From Gammaproteobacteria bacterium (GTDB lineage: Bacteria > Pseudomonadota > Gammaproteobacteria > Eutrophobiales > Eutrophobiaceae), in assembly GCA_015661095.1 (NCBI GenBank), contig JACVQI010000030.1, positions 1-14,411 of the forward strand: DNA of 14,411 nucleotides, given 5' to 3'. A program made the translations under genes and the position numbers. The notes beneath the pieces were generated by a model. That model was not told the origin of the DNA, made no database searches, and was given only the letters and a program-made list of their open reading frames with translations. Below are positions 7,317 through 14,411 of the stretch, one piece after another (positions within the stretch are counted from its first letter, which is position 1; every line of letters starts with the position of its first letter).

Positions 7317-8378
7317 GTGCTACCTTTTAAGAAAAAGTCGACCCCGATAATAGGCGTTGATATTAGCGCAACCGCAATTAAGTTGCTCGAACTTAGTCGC
7401 AGCGGCGGTAAATATCGTGTCGAAAGCTATGCTGTTGAACCGCTTCCGGCTAATTCAGTTGTCGATAAAAATATAACTGATATAGATGCGGTTGGGGAGG
7501 CCATTAAACGGGCGGTCAGTAAGTCAGGAACCAAAAATAAATTCGCCGCCGCCGCAGTCGCCGGTGGCACTGTTATCACCAAGATTATCCATATGCCGGC
7601 GAATCTGAGTGATGCGGATATGGCGAATCAGATCCAGGTGGAAGCAGATCAGTACATCCCGTTCCCGCTCGAAGAAGTTGCGTTGGATTTTGAAGTACTC
7701 GGACCCAACGCGGATAATCCGGATCGGGTTGATGTGTTGCTGGCAGCTTCACGTAGTGAAAATGTCGATGCCAGGGTAGGCGCTCTGACCATTGGCGGCC
7801 TGACCGCGAGAATAATCGATGTTGAGCAGTTTGCCCTGGAAAATACCATCAGCATGCTGGCCAGAAAAGTGTTTGATACGCCGGAGGACGAGATAATCGC
7901 CGTTGCTGATATCGGTTCTTCAGTTACGACCTTCAGTATTTTGGAAAAGCTGTCAATTGTCTATTCACGCGAACAACAATTCGGCGGCGCACAGTTAACC
8001 GAAGACATCCAGCGACGCTATGGTCTCTCATACGAAGAAGCTGGCCTGGCTAAAAAACAGGGCGGATTGCCGGAAAATTATATTCCTGAGGTGCTCGAAC
8101 CATTCAAGGAGTCCATCAGTCAACAGATTAGCCGCGCGCAACAGTTTTTCTTTTCCGCCAGTCAGATTTCCAATATCGATCACTTGATCCTGGCAGGCGG
8201 TTGTTCATCAATACCGGGCATAGCCGAACTGGTTCAGTCGAAGATTGGTGTGCCAACGATAGTCGCCAACCCGTTCGCGGATATGTCAGTCTCTTCACGG
8301 GTCTCCGCACAAGCTTTAACTAATGATGCACCGGCGTTAATGGTTTCCTGCGGGCTTGCCTTAAGGAGTTTCGATTAA
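7317..8378 (+). CDS. pilM: Type IV pilus inner-membrane platform protein PilM (actin-like ATPase)
   Basis: Cytoplasmic actin-like protein that binds ATP and the cytoplasmic N-terminal tail of PilN, linking the pilus motor side to the envelope-spanning alignment complex. The 353 residues match the family length. Visible FtsA/actin-fold motifs are IIGVDISATAIKLLEL (phosphate 1, about 11-26), VADIGSSVTTFSI (phosphate 2, about 196-208) and LILAGGCSSIPGI (adenosine region, about 290-302). QVEADQYIPFPLEEVALDF (about 107-125) is a typical PilM segment. No membrane segment is present. It starts with GTG behind a good AAGGA and ends in a TAATG overlap with pilN, so the two are translationally coupled. 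It is first in the pilMNOPQ operon. Gene identity is very secure. Confidence 0.96.
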   Translation: MLPFKKKSTPIIGVDISATAIKLLELSRSGGKYRVESYAVEPLPANSVVDKNITDIDAVGEAIKRAVSKSGTKNKFAAAAVAGGTVITKIIHMPANLSDADMANQIQVEADQYIPFPLEEVALDFEVLGPNADNPDRVDVLLAASRSENVDARVGALTIGGLTARIIDVEQFALENTISMLARKVFDTPEDEIIAVADIGSSVTTFSILEKLSIVYSREQQFGGAQLTEDIQRRYGLSYEEAGLAKKQGGLPENYIPEVLEPFKESISQQISRAQQFFFSASQISNIDHLILAGGCSSIPGIAELVQSKIGVPTIVANPFADMSVSSRVSAQALTNDAPALMVSCGLALRSFD

Positions 8379-8947
8379 TGTCTAAAATCAATTTACTTCC
8401 ATGGCGCGAAGAGCTCCGCAAACAGCAATTAAAGGAATTTGGCCAGCTAATGGCATTCTTCGCAATAATCGCCGCTGGTATCATAGGATTAGGGCATTTG
8501 TATTACGTTAATTTGACCGAATATCATCAAAACCGTAACAAATTTATTGCGGATGAAACCCTTTTACTGGACAAGAAGATTAAGGAGATCGAGGAGCTGG
8601 AAAAGGAAAAACAAGGGTTACTGGATCGCATGCTGGCGATAGAACAATTGCAAGGTAACCGGCCGCTTATAGTCAGACTTTTTGATGAGCTAATCACGAG
8701 TTTGCCGGACGGTGTGAGTGTGAATTCCATTGCTCAAAATGGAAACAATATAACGATCACCGGTGAAGCCCAATCCTCTGCAAGGGTAGCATCGTTTATG
8801 CGAACCCTGGAGACATCGAAATGGTTGGCCAATCCAAAACTGGATGTCATTCAAGGTACGGATACAGCGGATATGCGTATCAGTACTTTTACGTTGATGT
8901 TTAATCAGGTCATACCGACCGCCTCTGAAGAGGAGGGAGGCGCATGA
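8378..8947 (+). CDS. pilN: Type IV pilus biogenesis protein PilN
   Basis: Bitopic inner-membrane protein that docks PilM through its short cytoplasmic tail and pairs with PilO in the periplasm. The 189-residue product begins with the PilM-binding signature MSKINLLPWREELR. One transmembrane helix follows (about 24-44), then a charged coiled coil (about 50-85) rich in KIKEIEELEKEKQG-type heptads. The C-terminal periplasmic domain (about 95-180) has the ferredoxin-like pattern of the family, with LPDGVSVNSI and TITGEAQSSARVASFMRTLE. AAGGAG at 8363-8368 serves as ribosome binding site inside the end of pilM. The start overlaps the pilM stop by one base, and the stop overlaps the pilO start by four. 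Confidence 0.95.
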   Translation: MSKINLLPWREELRKQQLKEFGQLMAFFAIIAAGIIGLGHLYYVNLTEYHQNRNKFIADETLLLDKKIKEIEELEKEKQGLLDRMLAIEQLQGNRPLIVRLFDELITSLPDGVSVNSIAQNGNNITITGEAQSSARVASFMRTLETSKWLANPKLDVIQGTDTADMRISTFTLMFNQVIPTASEEEGGA

Positions 8948-9525
8948 GCTTAGCCGACGATCTCAAAAATCTGGATCCGAATAATCCGGGCCTGTGGCCG
9001 CTGCCCGTACAAATAGCGGCGTTCGCTGTCGTTTTCATACTGATATTGTTCGGTGGGTATAAGCTCGATATCAGCAAACAACTGGAAGAGATTACCAAGC
9101 TTGAATCTAAGGAACAGGAATTAAAAAATACCTATGAGACCAAGCAGAAAAAAGTGGCGAATCTGGATAAGTTGAAGGAACAAATGAAGGAAATGGAGCA
9201 GTCATTCGGCGATATGCTCAGGCAATTGCCTAACAGAACCGAAGTCGATGCATTGATTGTAGATATATCCCAGGAAGGATTGTCCGCGGGTCTGGAGTTC
9301 GATTTATTTAAGCCCGGCGGTGAACAACCCAGTGAATTTTACGCGGAATTGCCTATTAATATCTCGGTGAAAGGGGAATATCACCAACTTGGGGAATTCG
9401 TCAGTGGTATCGCAGCGCTACCGCGTATCGTCACAATTCATAACATAACTATCAGTAAATCGGGTGATAGATTATCAATGTCCGCGATTGCAAAAACCTA
9501 CCGGGCATTGGATGAAGAGGGTTAA
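8944..9525 (+). CDS. pilO: Type IV pilus biogenesis protein PilO
   Basis: Bitopic inner-membrane partner of PilN; the PilN-PilO pair supports the lipoprotein PilP and aligns the machine with the secretin. The product has 193 residues: a short cytoplasmic tail containing LADDLKNLDPNNPGLWP, one transmembrane helix (about 21-38), a long coiled coil (about 43-92, rich in Lys and Glu) and a periplasmic ferredoxin-like domain (about 98-190). The latter carries the family-typical LFKPGGE, FYAELPINISVKGEYHQLG and LPRIVTIHNITI elements. Translation is favoured by a strong AGGAGGGAGG just upstream and by the ATGA overlap with pilN. All expected parts are intact. Confidence 0.95.
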   Translation: MSLADDLKNLDPNNPGLWPLPVQIAAFAVVFILILFGGYKLDISKQLEEITKLESKEQELKNTYETKQKKVANLDKLKEQMKEMEQSFGDMLRQLPNRTEVDALIVDISQEGLSAGLEFDLFKPGGEQPSEFYAELPINISVKGEYHQLGEFVSGIAALPRIVTIHNITISKSGDRLSMSAIAKTYRALDEEG

Positions 9526-9533
9526 TACAGAAT

Positions 9534-10091
9534 ATGAATAGCTATATCAAAATATTCAATTCGCTTGCTGCCCTGATTTTAGTCAGTGGTTGCGTTTCCT
9601 CGGATATGAGTGATCTGGATGCATGGAGAGACGAAGTATTATCCCGCTCCGGTGGACGTATCGAGCCGCTGCCGGAAATCAAACCCTACGAGGCTTACAC
9701 CTATAAGTCCGCATCCGAGGGGCTGAGAGACCCCTTCCAGGCTTTTTATCAACAGCGTGAAGATACTGAAAAAAAGGTAGATCAGAATGCCGGACTGACC
9801 GCGGAAATGGAGCGGGAATTAAGGAATCGTAACCGGGAGGAGCTGGAAAAATATGAGTTGGATAGCTTGAAGATGGTAGGAACCATGAACAACGATGGTA
9901 ATAACTGGGGAATAGTCCAGGATCCCGATGGTAACGTCACCAGAGTCAGGGTAGGTAATTACATTGGCAGGAATATCGGCAAGATAGTCAACATTTATGA
10001 AGATCGGATTGAATTACGGGAGATAGTTCAGAATAACCAGGGGCGATGGGAAGAGCGGCAAGCTGCCATCGCACTGATTGAATTAGAGTAA
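9534..10091 (+). CDS. pilP: Type IV pilus lipoprotein PilP
   Basis: Inner-membrane lipoprotein that bridges the PilN-PilO dimer to the N0 domain of the secretin PilQ. The 185-residue precursor has a short basic-hydrophobic signal and a lipobox LVSGC, so Cys20 should be the lipidated N-terminus after signal peptidase II cleavage. A flexible region rich in Glu, Lys and Arg follows (about 35-115) and includes the conserved GLRDPFQAF. The C-terminal beta domain (about 118-183) contains LKMVGTMNN, WGIVQDPDGNVTRVRVGNYIG and IELREIV. It starts eight bases after pilO, with GAGGG upstream, and pilQ follows within 8-17 bases depending on the chosen start. Family, length and position agree. Confidence 0.95.
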   Translation: MNSYIKIFNSLAALILVSGCVSSDMSDLDAWRDEVLSRSGGRIEPLPEIKPYEAYTYKSASEGLRDPFQAFYQQREDTEKKVDQNAGLTAEMERELRNRNREELEKYELDSLKMVGTMNNDGNNWGIVQDPDGNVTRVRVGNYIGRNIGKIVNIYEDRIELREIVQNNQGRWEERQAAIALIELE

Positions 10092-10096
10092 TCTAT

Positions 10097-10105
10097 GGGG
10101 TGGAG
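10097..10105 (+). promoter_or_regulatory. pilQ ribosome binding site supporting the ATG at 10109
   Basis: GGGGTGGAG pairs partly with the 16S tail, and its GGTG and GGAG parts leave six and three bases to the ATG at 10109. The same element overlaps the alternative GTG at 10100 and could not serve it. The third candidate, the ATG at 10157, has only a weak purine stretch upstream. Confidence 0.5.
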
Positions 10106-10108
10106 ACA

Positions 10109-12247
10109 ATGACTTCTATCAGAATTAACTTGACCACATCGGAAATATTGAAACGGATGAAAATTATACATTTGTTGGTGACCGGGCTTGTGACGGGGTT
10201 GATGATCAGCCAGGCGGCATTTGCAGTAAGTCTCGATGACATCAGCTTTTCTTCCCTTCCTGGTGATAAAGTTCAGGTTAATTTGAAATTTTCCGAACCC
10301 CTGGCCGATGAGCCGGTTAACTTTACCATTGATAATCCGGCGCGAATCGCCATTGATTTGCCGGGTGTGACTTTGAATGTTGCGGAAAAAACCAAAGCTG
10401 TTGGTGTAGGCGTGGCCCATAGTATCGCTGCAGTGGAGGCGGCCGGGCGTACACGGGTAGTGATTAATCTGGTCAGATCTGTCCCCTATGATATGGTACT
10501 TGAGGGTGATCAAGTGCTGTTGACACTGGGTGGCGGGGCAGCGGCGGCGAAGACTACGGAAAGTGCGGCGTCGAGATTCAGTCCCGCGGACAGCAGTACT
10601 GATCATGCAATAAATAATATCGACTTCCAGCGCGGTAATGGTGGCGAAGGCCGGATTATTATTACGCTTTCCGATCCCTCGATAGGCATCAATATGGGCC
10701 AGGAAGCAGGGCAAATCGTGGTCGATTTCATATCCACGACTTTGCCGTCCTCTCTGGATCGGCGGCTGGAAGTTGTCGATTTTGCCACGCCGGTGAAGAC
10801 AATAGACACTTCCCCGACTGCCGGTGGCGCCCGCATGCAGATAACCACGGTTACTGATCAATATGACCATCTCGCCTATCAAACGGATAATGTGTTTACG
10901 ATTGAAGTGAGACCCCTGTCTCAGGAAGAACAGGCCGAGATGCAGAAGGAAAAATTTGGATTTACCGGCGAGAAACTGTCATTGAACTTCCAGAATATTG
11001 AAGTCCGGGCGGTATTGTCACTAATTGCAGATTTTACCGGAAACAATCTGGTGGCGACTGACACGGTTGGTGGCAATGTCACCTTAAGATTAAGAAACGT
11101 GCCCTGGGATCAGGCGCTCGATATCATTCTGAAATCCAAAGGCCTGGGAATACGACAGTCAGGTAATGTCATGATGGTCGCTCCGCAGGCGGAAATCGCC
11201 GCGCGGGAAAGGCTGGAACTGGAATCGGCAAAACAGGTTGAAGAACTGGCGCCGCTGCGAACGGAATTCATCCAGATTAATTATGCCAAGGCATCCGACC
11301 TTGCCACTTTGATACAAACCGGCGGTGAAGCGAGCTTGCTGTCGGAACGGGGCACGGTCTCAATCGATGCGCGTACCAATACACTCATTATTCAGGATGT
11401 GGCCGCAAGCCTGGAGGCTATTCGGGGCATGGTGACTAAACTGGACGTGCCGGTCAGACAGGTGATGATAGAGTCGCGTATCGTGAATGCTGATGAAAGT
11501 TTCACCAAGGATTTAGGTGTTCGCTTCGGATATGCTCATCGACCAGGGGATTTTATCGATAGTAGCGGCCCCAATCTCACCGGTGGCGTGGGTGGTACAC
11601 AGTCCGGTGGTATTGTTGAAACCGACGACGCCTATCAAACTGGTTTCGATGTCGGTGGTAATGAAGGCTTGCTCGTAAATTTACCCGTCGCTGCCGCTAC
11701 CAGTTCCATCGGGTTGGTGGTTGGGAAAATCGGTACCTATCTGCTGCAGCTGGAACTCTCAGCATTACTGGCGGAAGGGCGCGGTGAAAATATCGCCAAT
11801 CCCAAAGTTATAACGGCGGATCAAACCCAGGCCGTAATAGAATCCGGTGTAGACATCCCATACCAGGAGGCTTCGTCCAGCGGGGCATCGACCACTTCCT
11901 TTAAGAAAGCAGTCTTGTCGCTGACTGTTACTCCCCAGATTACTCCCGATAACCGGGTTATGCTGGATTTAAAGGTTACTCAGGATTCGCAAGGGGACAT
12001 CGTAGGCGGTATTCCGACTATTAACACCAGGAATGTAACCACCAAGGTACTGGTCGATGATGGCGAAACTGTCGTATTGGGCGGAGTATATGAATCACGT
12101 GACAGATCGGCAGTGAGCAAAACCCCGTTCTTTGGAGACCTGCCGGCGCTCGGATTTCTGTTCAAGAAACGCCGCGAAGAGCAGGCCAGACAGGAGTTAT
12201 TGATCTTTGTGACTCCTAAAATTCTCAGTGAAGATTTGAATATATAG
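10109..12247 (+). CDS. pilQ: Type IV pilus outer-membrane secretin PilQ
   Basis: Forms the gated outer-membrane channel through which the pilus fibre passes. The frame opens at a GTG (10100). The ATG at 10109 is preferred because GGGGTGGAG (10097-10105) precedes it; the ATG at 10157 begins the apparent signal peptide MKIIHLLVTGLVTGL with cleavage after AFA. With the 10109 start the precursor has 712 residues. Two AMIN-type peptidoglycan-binding domains come first (about 45-130 and 168-270). The N0/STN domain (LSLNFQNIEVRAVLSLIADFTG, about 288-360) and the N1 domain (EFIQINYAKASDLATLI, from about 386) follow. The secretin core (about 550-710) carries ENIANPKVITADQTQAVIESG, VTPQITPD, TRNVTTKVLVDDGETVVLGG and the C-terminal ELLIFVTPKIL. 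It is the last gene before a strong terminator. All domains appear intact. Confidence 0.96.
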   Translation: MTSIRINLTTSEILKRMKIIHLLVTGLVTGLMISQAAFAVSLDDISFSSLPGDKVQVNLKFSEPLADEPVNFTIDNPARIAIDLPGVTLNVAEKTKAVGVGVAHSIAAVEAAGRTRVVINLVRSVPYDMVLEGDQVLLTLGGGAAAAKTTESAASRFSPADSSTDHAINNIDFQRGNGGEGRIIITLSDPSIGINMGQEAGQIVVDFISTTLPSSLDRRLEVVDFATPVKTIDTSPTAGGARMQITTVTDQYDHLAYQTDNVFTIEVRPLSQEEQAEMQKEKFGFTGEKLSLNFQNIEVRAVLSLIADFTGNNLVATDTVGGNVTLRLRNVPWDQALDIILKSKGLGIRQSGNVMMVAPQAEIAARERLELESAKQVEELAPLRTEFIQINYAKASDLATLIQTGGEASLLSERGTVSIDARTNTLIIQDVAASLEAIRGMVTKLDVPVRQVMIESRIVNADESFTKDLGVRFGYAHRPGDFIDSSGPNLTGGVGGTQSGGIVETDDAYQTGFDVGGNEGLLVNLPVAAATSSIGLVVGKIGTYLLQLELSALLAEGRGENIANPKVITADQTQAVIESGVDIPYQEASSSGASTTSFKKAVLSLTVTPQITPDNRVMLDLKVTQDSQGDIVGGIPTINTRNVTTKVLVDDGETVVLGGVYESRDRSAVSKTPFFGDLPALGFLFKKRREEQARQELLIFVTPKILSEDLNI

Positions 12248-12286
12248 ATTTTATAGATATTCCAATCAGCAGGTTTTCAATTAAAC

Positions 12287-12317
12287 AAGATGTAGCCAAT
12301 GGCTACATCTTTTTTTT
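12287..12317 (+). terminator. Rho-independent terminator after pilQ
   Basis: A perfect 11-base-pair stem, AAGATGTAGCC (12287-12297) paired with GGCTACATCTT (12301-12311), has a three-base AAT loop and runs into eight T residues (12310-12317). It lies about 40 bases after the pilQ stop and should end the pilMNOPQ transcript. The opposite strand lacks a good T tract, so it acts in the plus direction. Confidence 0.95.
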
Positions 12318-12342
12318 ATCCCGGATTTCTTATACAGTCGGT

Positions 12343-12371
12343 TTGTTCGATGTATGACCAGTAACCAGAAT
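12343..12371 (+). promoter_or_regulatory. Weak candidate promoter for aroK-aroB
   Basis: TTGTTC (12343-12348) and CAGAAT (12366-12371) are 17 bases apart and each matches four of six sigma-70 consensus positions. They lie between the pilQ terminator and the aroK ATG at 12394. Initiation from here would leave a leader of only about 15 bases. The call rests mainly on position: the strong terminator implies that aroK needs its own promoter or read-through. Confidence 0.3.
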
Positions 12372-12393
12372 ATGTCAAAACCCCCACTGTTTA

Positions 12394-12906
12394 ATGTCCA
12401 ATAATATATTTCTTGTCGGGCCTATGGGTGCCGGTAAATCCACAATTGGCAAAATGCTGGCTGACAGGACCGGCCGGAAATTTATTGATGCGGATAACGT
12501 GATGGTCGAGAAAACCGGAGTCGAGATAGATCTGATCTTCGAAATTGAAGGTGAATCCGGATTCAGAAAAAGGGAATGTAAATTAATCGAAGAATTAACT
12601 GCCCTTGATGATATAGTCCTGGCGACTGGTGGTGGCGCGGTGCTCAGCAGCGAAAACCGCAACTTTCTGAAACAAAGAGGGACGGTCGTATACTTACAGG
12701 CCTCAGCCGAGCAATTGTTCGAGCGAACGGTGAAGGACAAGAAACGTCCGTTGTTGCAGACGCGGGATCGTCTGGGGAAAATCAAGGAAATCCTGACAGT
12801 CAGAGAACCTCTCTATAAGGAGATTGCGGATGAGATCATCGCCACTGATGGTAAAAACGTTAAACAAATCGTGGATGCCCTCTGTCGGACCCAATCAAAC
12901 AACTAA
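12394..12906 (+). CDS. aroK: Shikimate kinase
   Basis: Cytoplasmic enzyme that phosphorylates shikimate to shikimate 3-phosphate with ATP, the fifth step of chorismate synthesis. The 170-residue length is typical. Walker A is GPMGAGKST (9-17, Lys15). IDADNVM holds Asp34 for shikimate binding, FRKRE contains Arg58, TGGGAV gives the glycine triplet at 79-81, KRPLL (Arg118) marks the lid, and VREPLY contains Arg137. All catalytic and substrate residues expected in the family are visible. The start at MSNNIFLVG fits the family, but no Shine-Dalgarno precedes it; CCCCCACTGTTTA lies there instead. aroB follows after 39 bases in the usual aroK-aroB order. The pilQ terminator separates the pair from the pil operon. 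Confidence 0.96.
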   Translation: MSNNIFLVGPMGAGKSTIGKMLADRTGRKFIDADNVMVEKTGVEIDLIFEIEGESGFRKRECKLIEELTALDDIVLATGGGAVLSSENRNFLKQRGTVVYLQASAEQLFERTVKDKKRPLLQTRDRLGKIKEILTVREPLYKEIADEIIATDGKNVKQIVDALCRTQSNN

Positions 12907-12945
12907 GGAAGAAAAGCAAAGATAATTCGCCGGTGGATTAAGGTA

Positions 12946-14043
12946 ATGCGCAAGATTAAGGTGGATTTAGGCGTCAGAAGTTATCCGATCTTCATCGGTG
13001 CGGGAATTCTTGGGTCCGGTGAGTTGCTCGTTGAACAACTATCAACCCGGCAGGTGCTGATTGTCACCAATAAAACCATTGAGCCTTTATATCTTTCCAG
13101 TATGCAGTCGGCGTTGGCTGACAGGAATGTCAAAACCTGTGTGCTCCCGGACGGTGAATCCTACAAAACGCTGGAGGTCATGCAGGATATTATAACGGCC
13201 TTACTGGAACACAGATTCAGCCGGGATTGTTGTTTAATCGCCCTTGGCGGCGGGGTAGTAGGTGATATTACCGGTTTTGCCGCGGCTTGTTATCAGCGCG
13301 GCGCTCAATACATACAGGTACCGACCACCCTGCTGGCGCAAGTGGATTCCTCGGTCGGCGGGAAGACTGCCGTCAATCACAGACTTGGCAAGAACATGAT
13401 TGGCGCCTTCCATCAGCCGGCCGCTGTAATTGCGGATATCAAGGTTTTGGACACTCTGCCCGAGCGTCAACTGAGCGCGGGACTGGCGGAAGTGATTAAA
13501 TACGGTTTAATCCGGGATGCGGAATTCTTTACCTGGCTGGAAGCTAACATCCATAAGTTGAAGGCGCGCGATGCCGACGCCCTGATCTATGCCGTTGAAC
13601 GCTCCTGCCTCAACAAGGCCGCTGTCGTGGCGGCAGATGAGACGGAGCAGGGCCTGCGGGCGATCTTGAATTATGGCCATACCTTCGGTCACGCCATCGA
13701 GACTGGGCTGGATTACCAGGGCTGGCTGCATGGCGAGGCCGTCGGGCTTGGCATGCTGATGGCTGCCGAATTTTCACGGCGCCTGGGCTGGTTGACCGCC
13801 GAATCCGTCGGCCGTATCCGCGCGTTGCTGGAGCAGGCTGGTTTGCCGGTGCGTCTGCCACAATCACTGTCCACCAGCATGCTGCGGGAGTTGATGGCTG
13901 TGGATAAAAAATCCCGGCAAGGGAACTTGTTTCTGGTGTTGTTAAAAGCGATAGGTTCTTCGGTGGTGACGGGTGATTTTAACAATCAATATCTGCTGGA
14001 GACGATCGACAGTTTTCAGACAAGTATGCCGGGGTCTGATTAA
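12946..14043 (+). CDS. aroB: 3-dehydroquinate synthase
   Basis: Converts 3-deoxy-D-arabino-heptulosonate 7-phosphate to 3-dehydroquinate in the cytoplasm, using NAD and a divalent metal; it is step two of the shikimate pathway. The 365-residue protein has the family signatures LPDGESYKTLE, LIALGGGVVGDITGFAA (NAD-binding region), VPTTLLAQVDSSVGGKTAVN and GKNMIGAFHQP. The metal ligands are Glu182 (AEVIKYG), His245 (NYGHTFGH) and His262 (LHGEAV), each offset by two from the E. coli positions known from the family. The ATG at 12946 follows AAGG at short spacing; the N-terminus MRKIKVDLG fits. Its stop overlaps the start of the next gene by one base (TAATG), indicating coupled translation. Confidence 0.97.
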   Translation: MRKIKVDLGVRSYPIFIGAGILGSGELLVEQLSTRQVLIVTNKTIEPLYLSSMQSALADRNVKTCVLPDGESYKTLEVMQDIITALLEHRFSRDCCLIALGGGVVGDITGFAAACYQRGAQYIQVPTTLLAQVDSSVGGKTAVNHRLGKNMIGAFHQPAAVIADIKVLDTLPERQLSAGLAEVIKYGLIRDAEFFTWLEANIHKLKARDADALIYAVERSCLNKAAVVAADETEQGLRAILNYGHTFGHAIETGLDYQGWLHGEAVGLGMLMAAEFSRRLGWLTAESVGRIRALLEQAGLPVRLPQSLSTSMLRELMAVDKKSRQGNLFLVLLKAIGSSVVTGDFNNQYLLETIDSFQTSMPGSD

Positions 14044-14411
14044 TGGCCCTGGCTCGTTATGCAGCCAACGAAAAAAATTCAACCGGTCGTCTGCATCGGG
14101 AGCAGGCGCCACCATTCCGGAGTGAATTTCAACGCGATCGCGATCGTATTGTCCACTCTTCCGCCTTTCGTCGACTGGAATACAAGACCCAGGTATTCCT
14201 GAATCATGAAGGCGATATGTTCAGGACCCGGCTGACACACTCTATTGAAGTAGCGCAGATCGGCAGGACCATCGCCAGGGCCATGTCGCTGAATGAAGAC
14301 CTGACGGAGGCCATTTGTCTGGCCCATGATTTGGGGCACACCCCATTCGGGCATGCCGGCCAGGATGCCGTGAACCAGTGTAGGCGTGAGTTCGGTGGAT
14401 TTGAACATAAT
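14043..14411 (+). CDS. dgt: dGTP triphosphohydrolase family protein (partial, C-terminus off the right edge)
   Basis: HD-superfamily hydrolase. Family members cleave dNTPs, classically dGTP, to the nucleoside and tripolyphosphate. Only the first 123 codons are in the window. Seen are SAFRRLEYKTQVF near the N-terminus, RTRLTHSIEVAQIGR with metal ligand His66, and AHDLGHTPFGHAG with the HD pair His95-Asp96. The fourth metal ligand would lie beyond the edge. The short N-terminus, with the conserved blocks reached quickly, resembles the shorter type often labelled deoxyguanosinetriphosphate triphosphohydrolase-like protein rather than long E. coli Dgt; that is an inference. Translation is coupled to aroB by a one-base TAATG overlap. 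Nucleotide specificity cannot be read from sequence, so the symbol denotes the family. Confidence 0.9.
   Translation, partial: MALARYAANEKNSTGRLHREQAPPFRSEFQRDRDRIVHSSAFRRLEYKTQVFLNHEGDMFRTRLTHSIEVAQIGRTIARAMSLNEDLTEAICLAHDLGHTPFGHAGQDAVNQCRREFGGFEHN

Noticed and set aside
10028..10882. An 855-base open frame on the minus strand opposite the end of pilP and the start of pilQ
   Set aside because: The product has no recognisable domain and an odd Arg/His/Cys-rich composition. It lies wholly opposite two confidently identified genes and has no clear ribosome binding site. It is a shadow frame.

Overview
The window looks like chromosomal core-genome DNA from a free-living gammaproteobacterium outside the enterics. 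The evidence is gene order: a class A penicillin-binding protein gene diverges from pilMNOPQ, aroK and aroB follow pilQ, and priA-argS lies beyond ponA. From general knowledge, pseudomonads and many other non-enteric Gammaproteobacteria (including sulfur-oxidising and methanotrophic relatives) share this layout. Here aroB is followed by a dGTPase-family gene instead of the damX-dam genes of enterics. By eye the base composition is near balanced. I see no mobile element, CRISPR array, tRNA, rRNA or phage gene. The genus cannot be fixed from the sequence alone.

Left half (1-7126, minus strand, read right to left): ponA (PBP1A), a conserved hypothetical gene 16 bases downstream, priA 27 bases after that, then argS 90 bases further on, running off the left edge. 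The set joins cell-wall synthesis, replication restart and arginine charging, and could be partly one transcript. The outstanding oddity is inside argS: a perfect, in-frame 54-base tandem duplication (305-412) that adds 18 residues to an otherwise canonical arginyl-tRNA synthetase.

Centre (7127-7316): a 190-base AT-rich divergent intergenic region that must carry the ponA and pilM promoters. It contains two perfect 12-base palindromes and a short inverted repeat.

Right half (7317-14411, plus strand): a compact, translationally coupled type IV pilus alignment operon, pilM-pilN-pilO-pilP-pilQ, ending in a textbook rho-independent terminator. PilM (cytoplasmic, actin-like), PilN and PilO (inner membrane), PilP (lipoprotein) and PilQ (outer-membrane secretin) form the envelope-spanning channel of the pilus machine. 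After the terminator come aroK and aroB (shikimate pathway). The start of a dGTPase-family gene overlaps the aroB stop and runs off the right edge.

No stretch longer than about 190 bases lacks a gene. I do not see an undescribed multi-gene system. The items most worth checking are the argS duplication and the unassigned 200-residue protein between ponA and priA.
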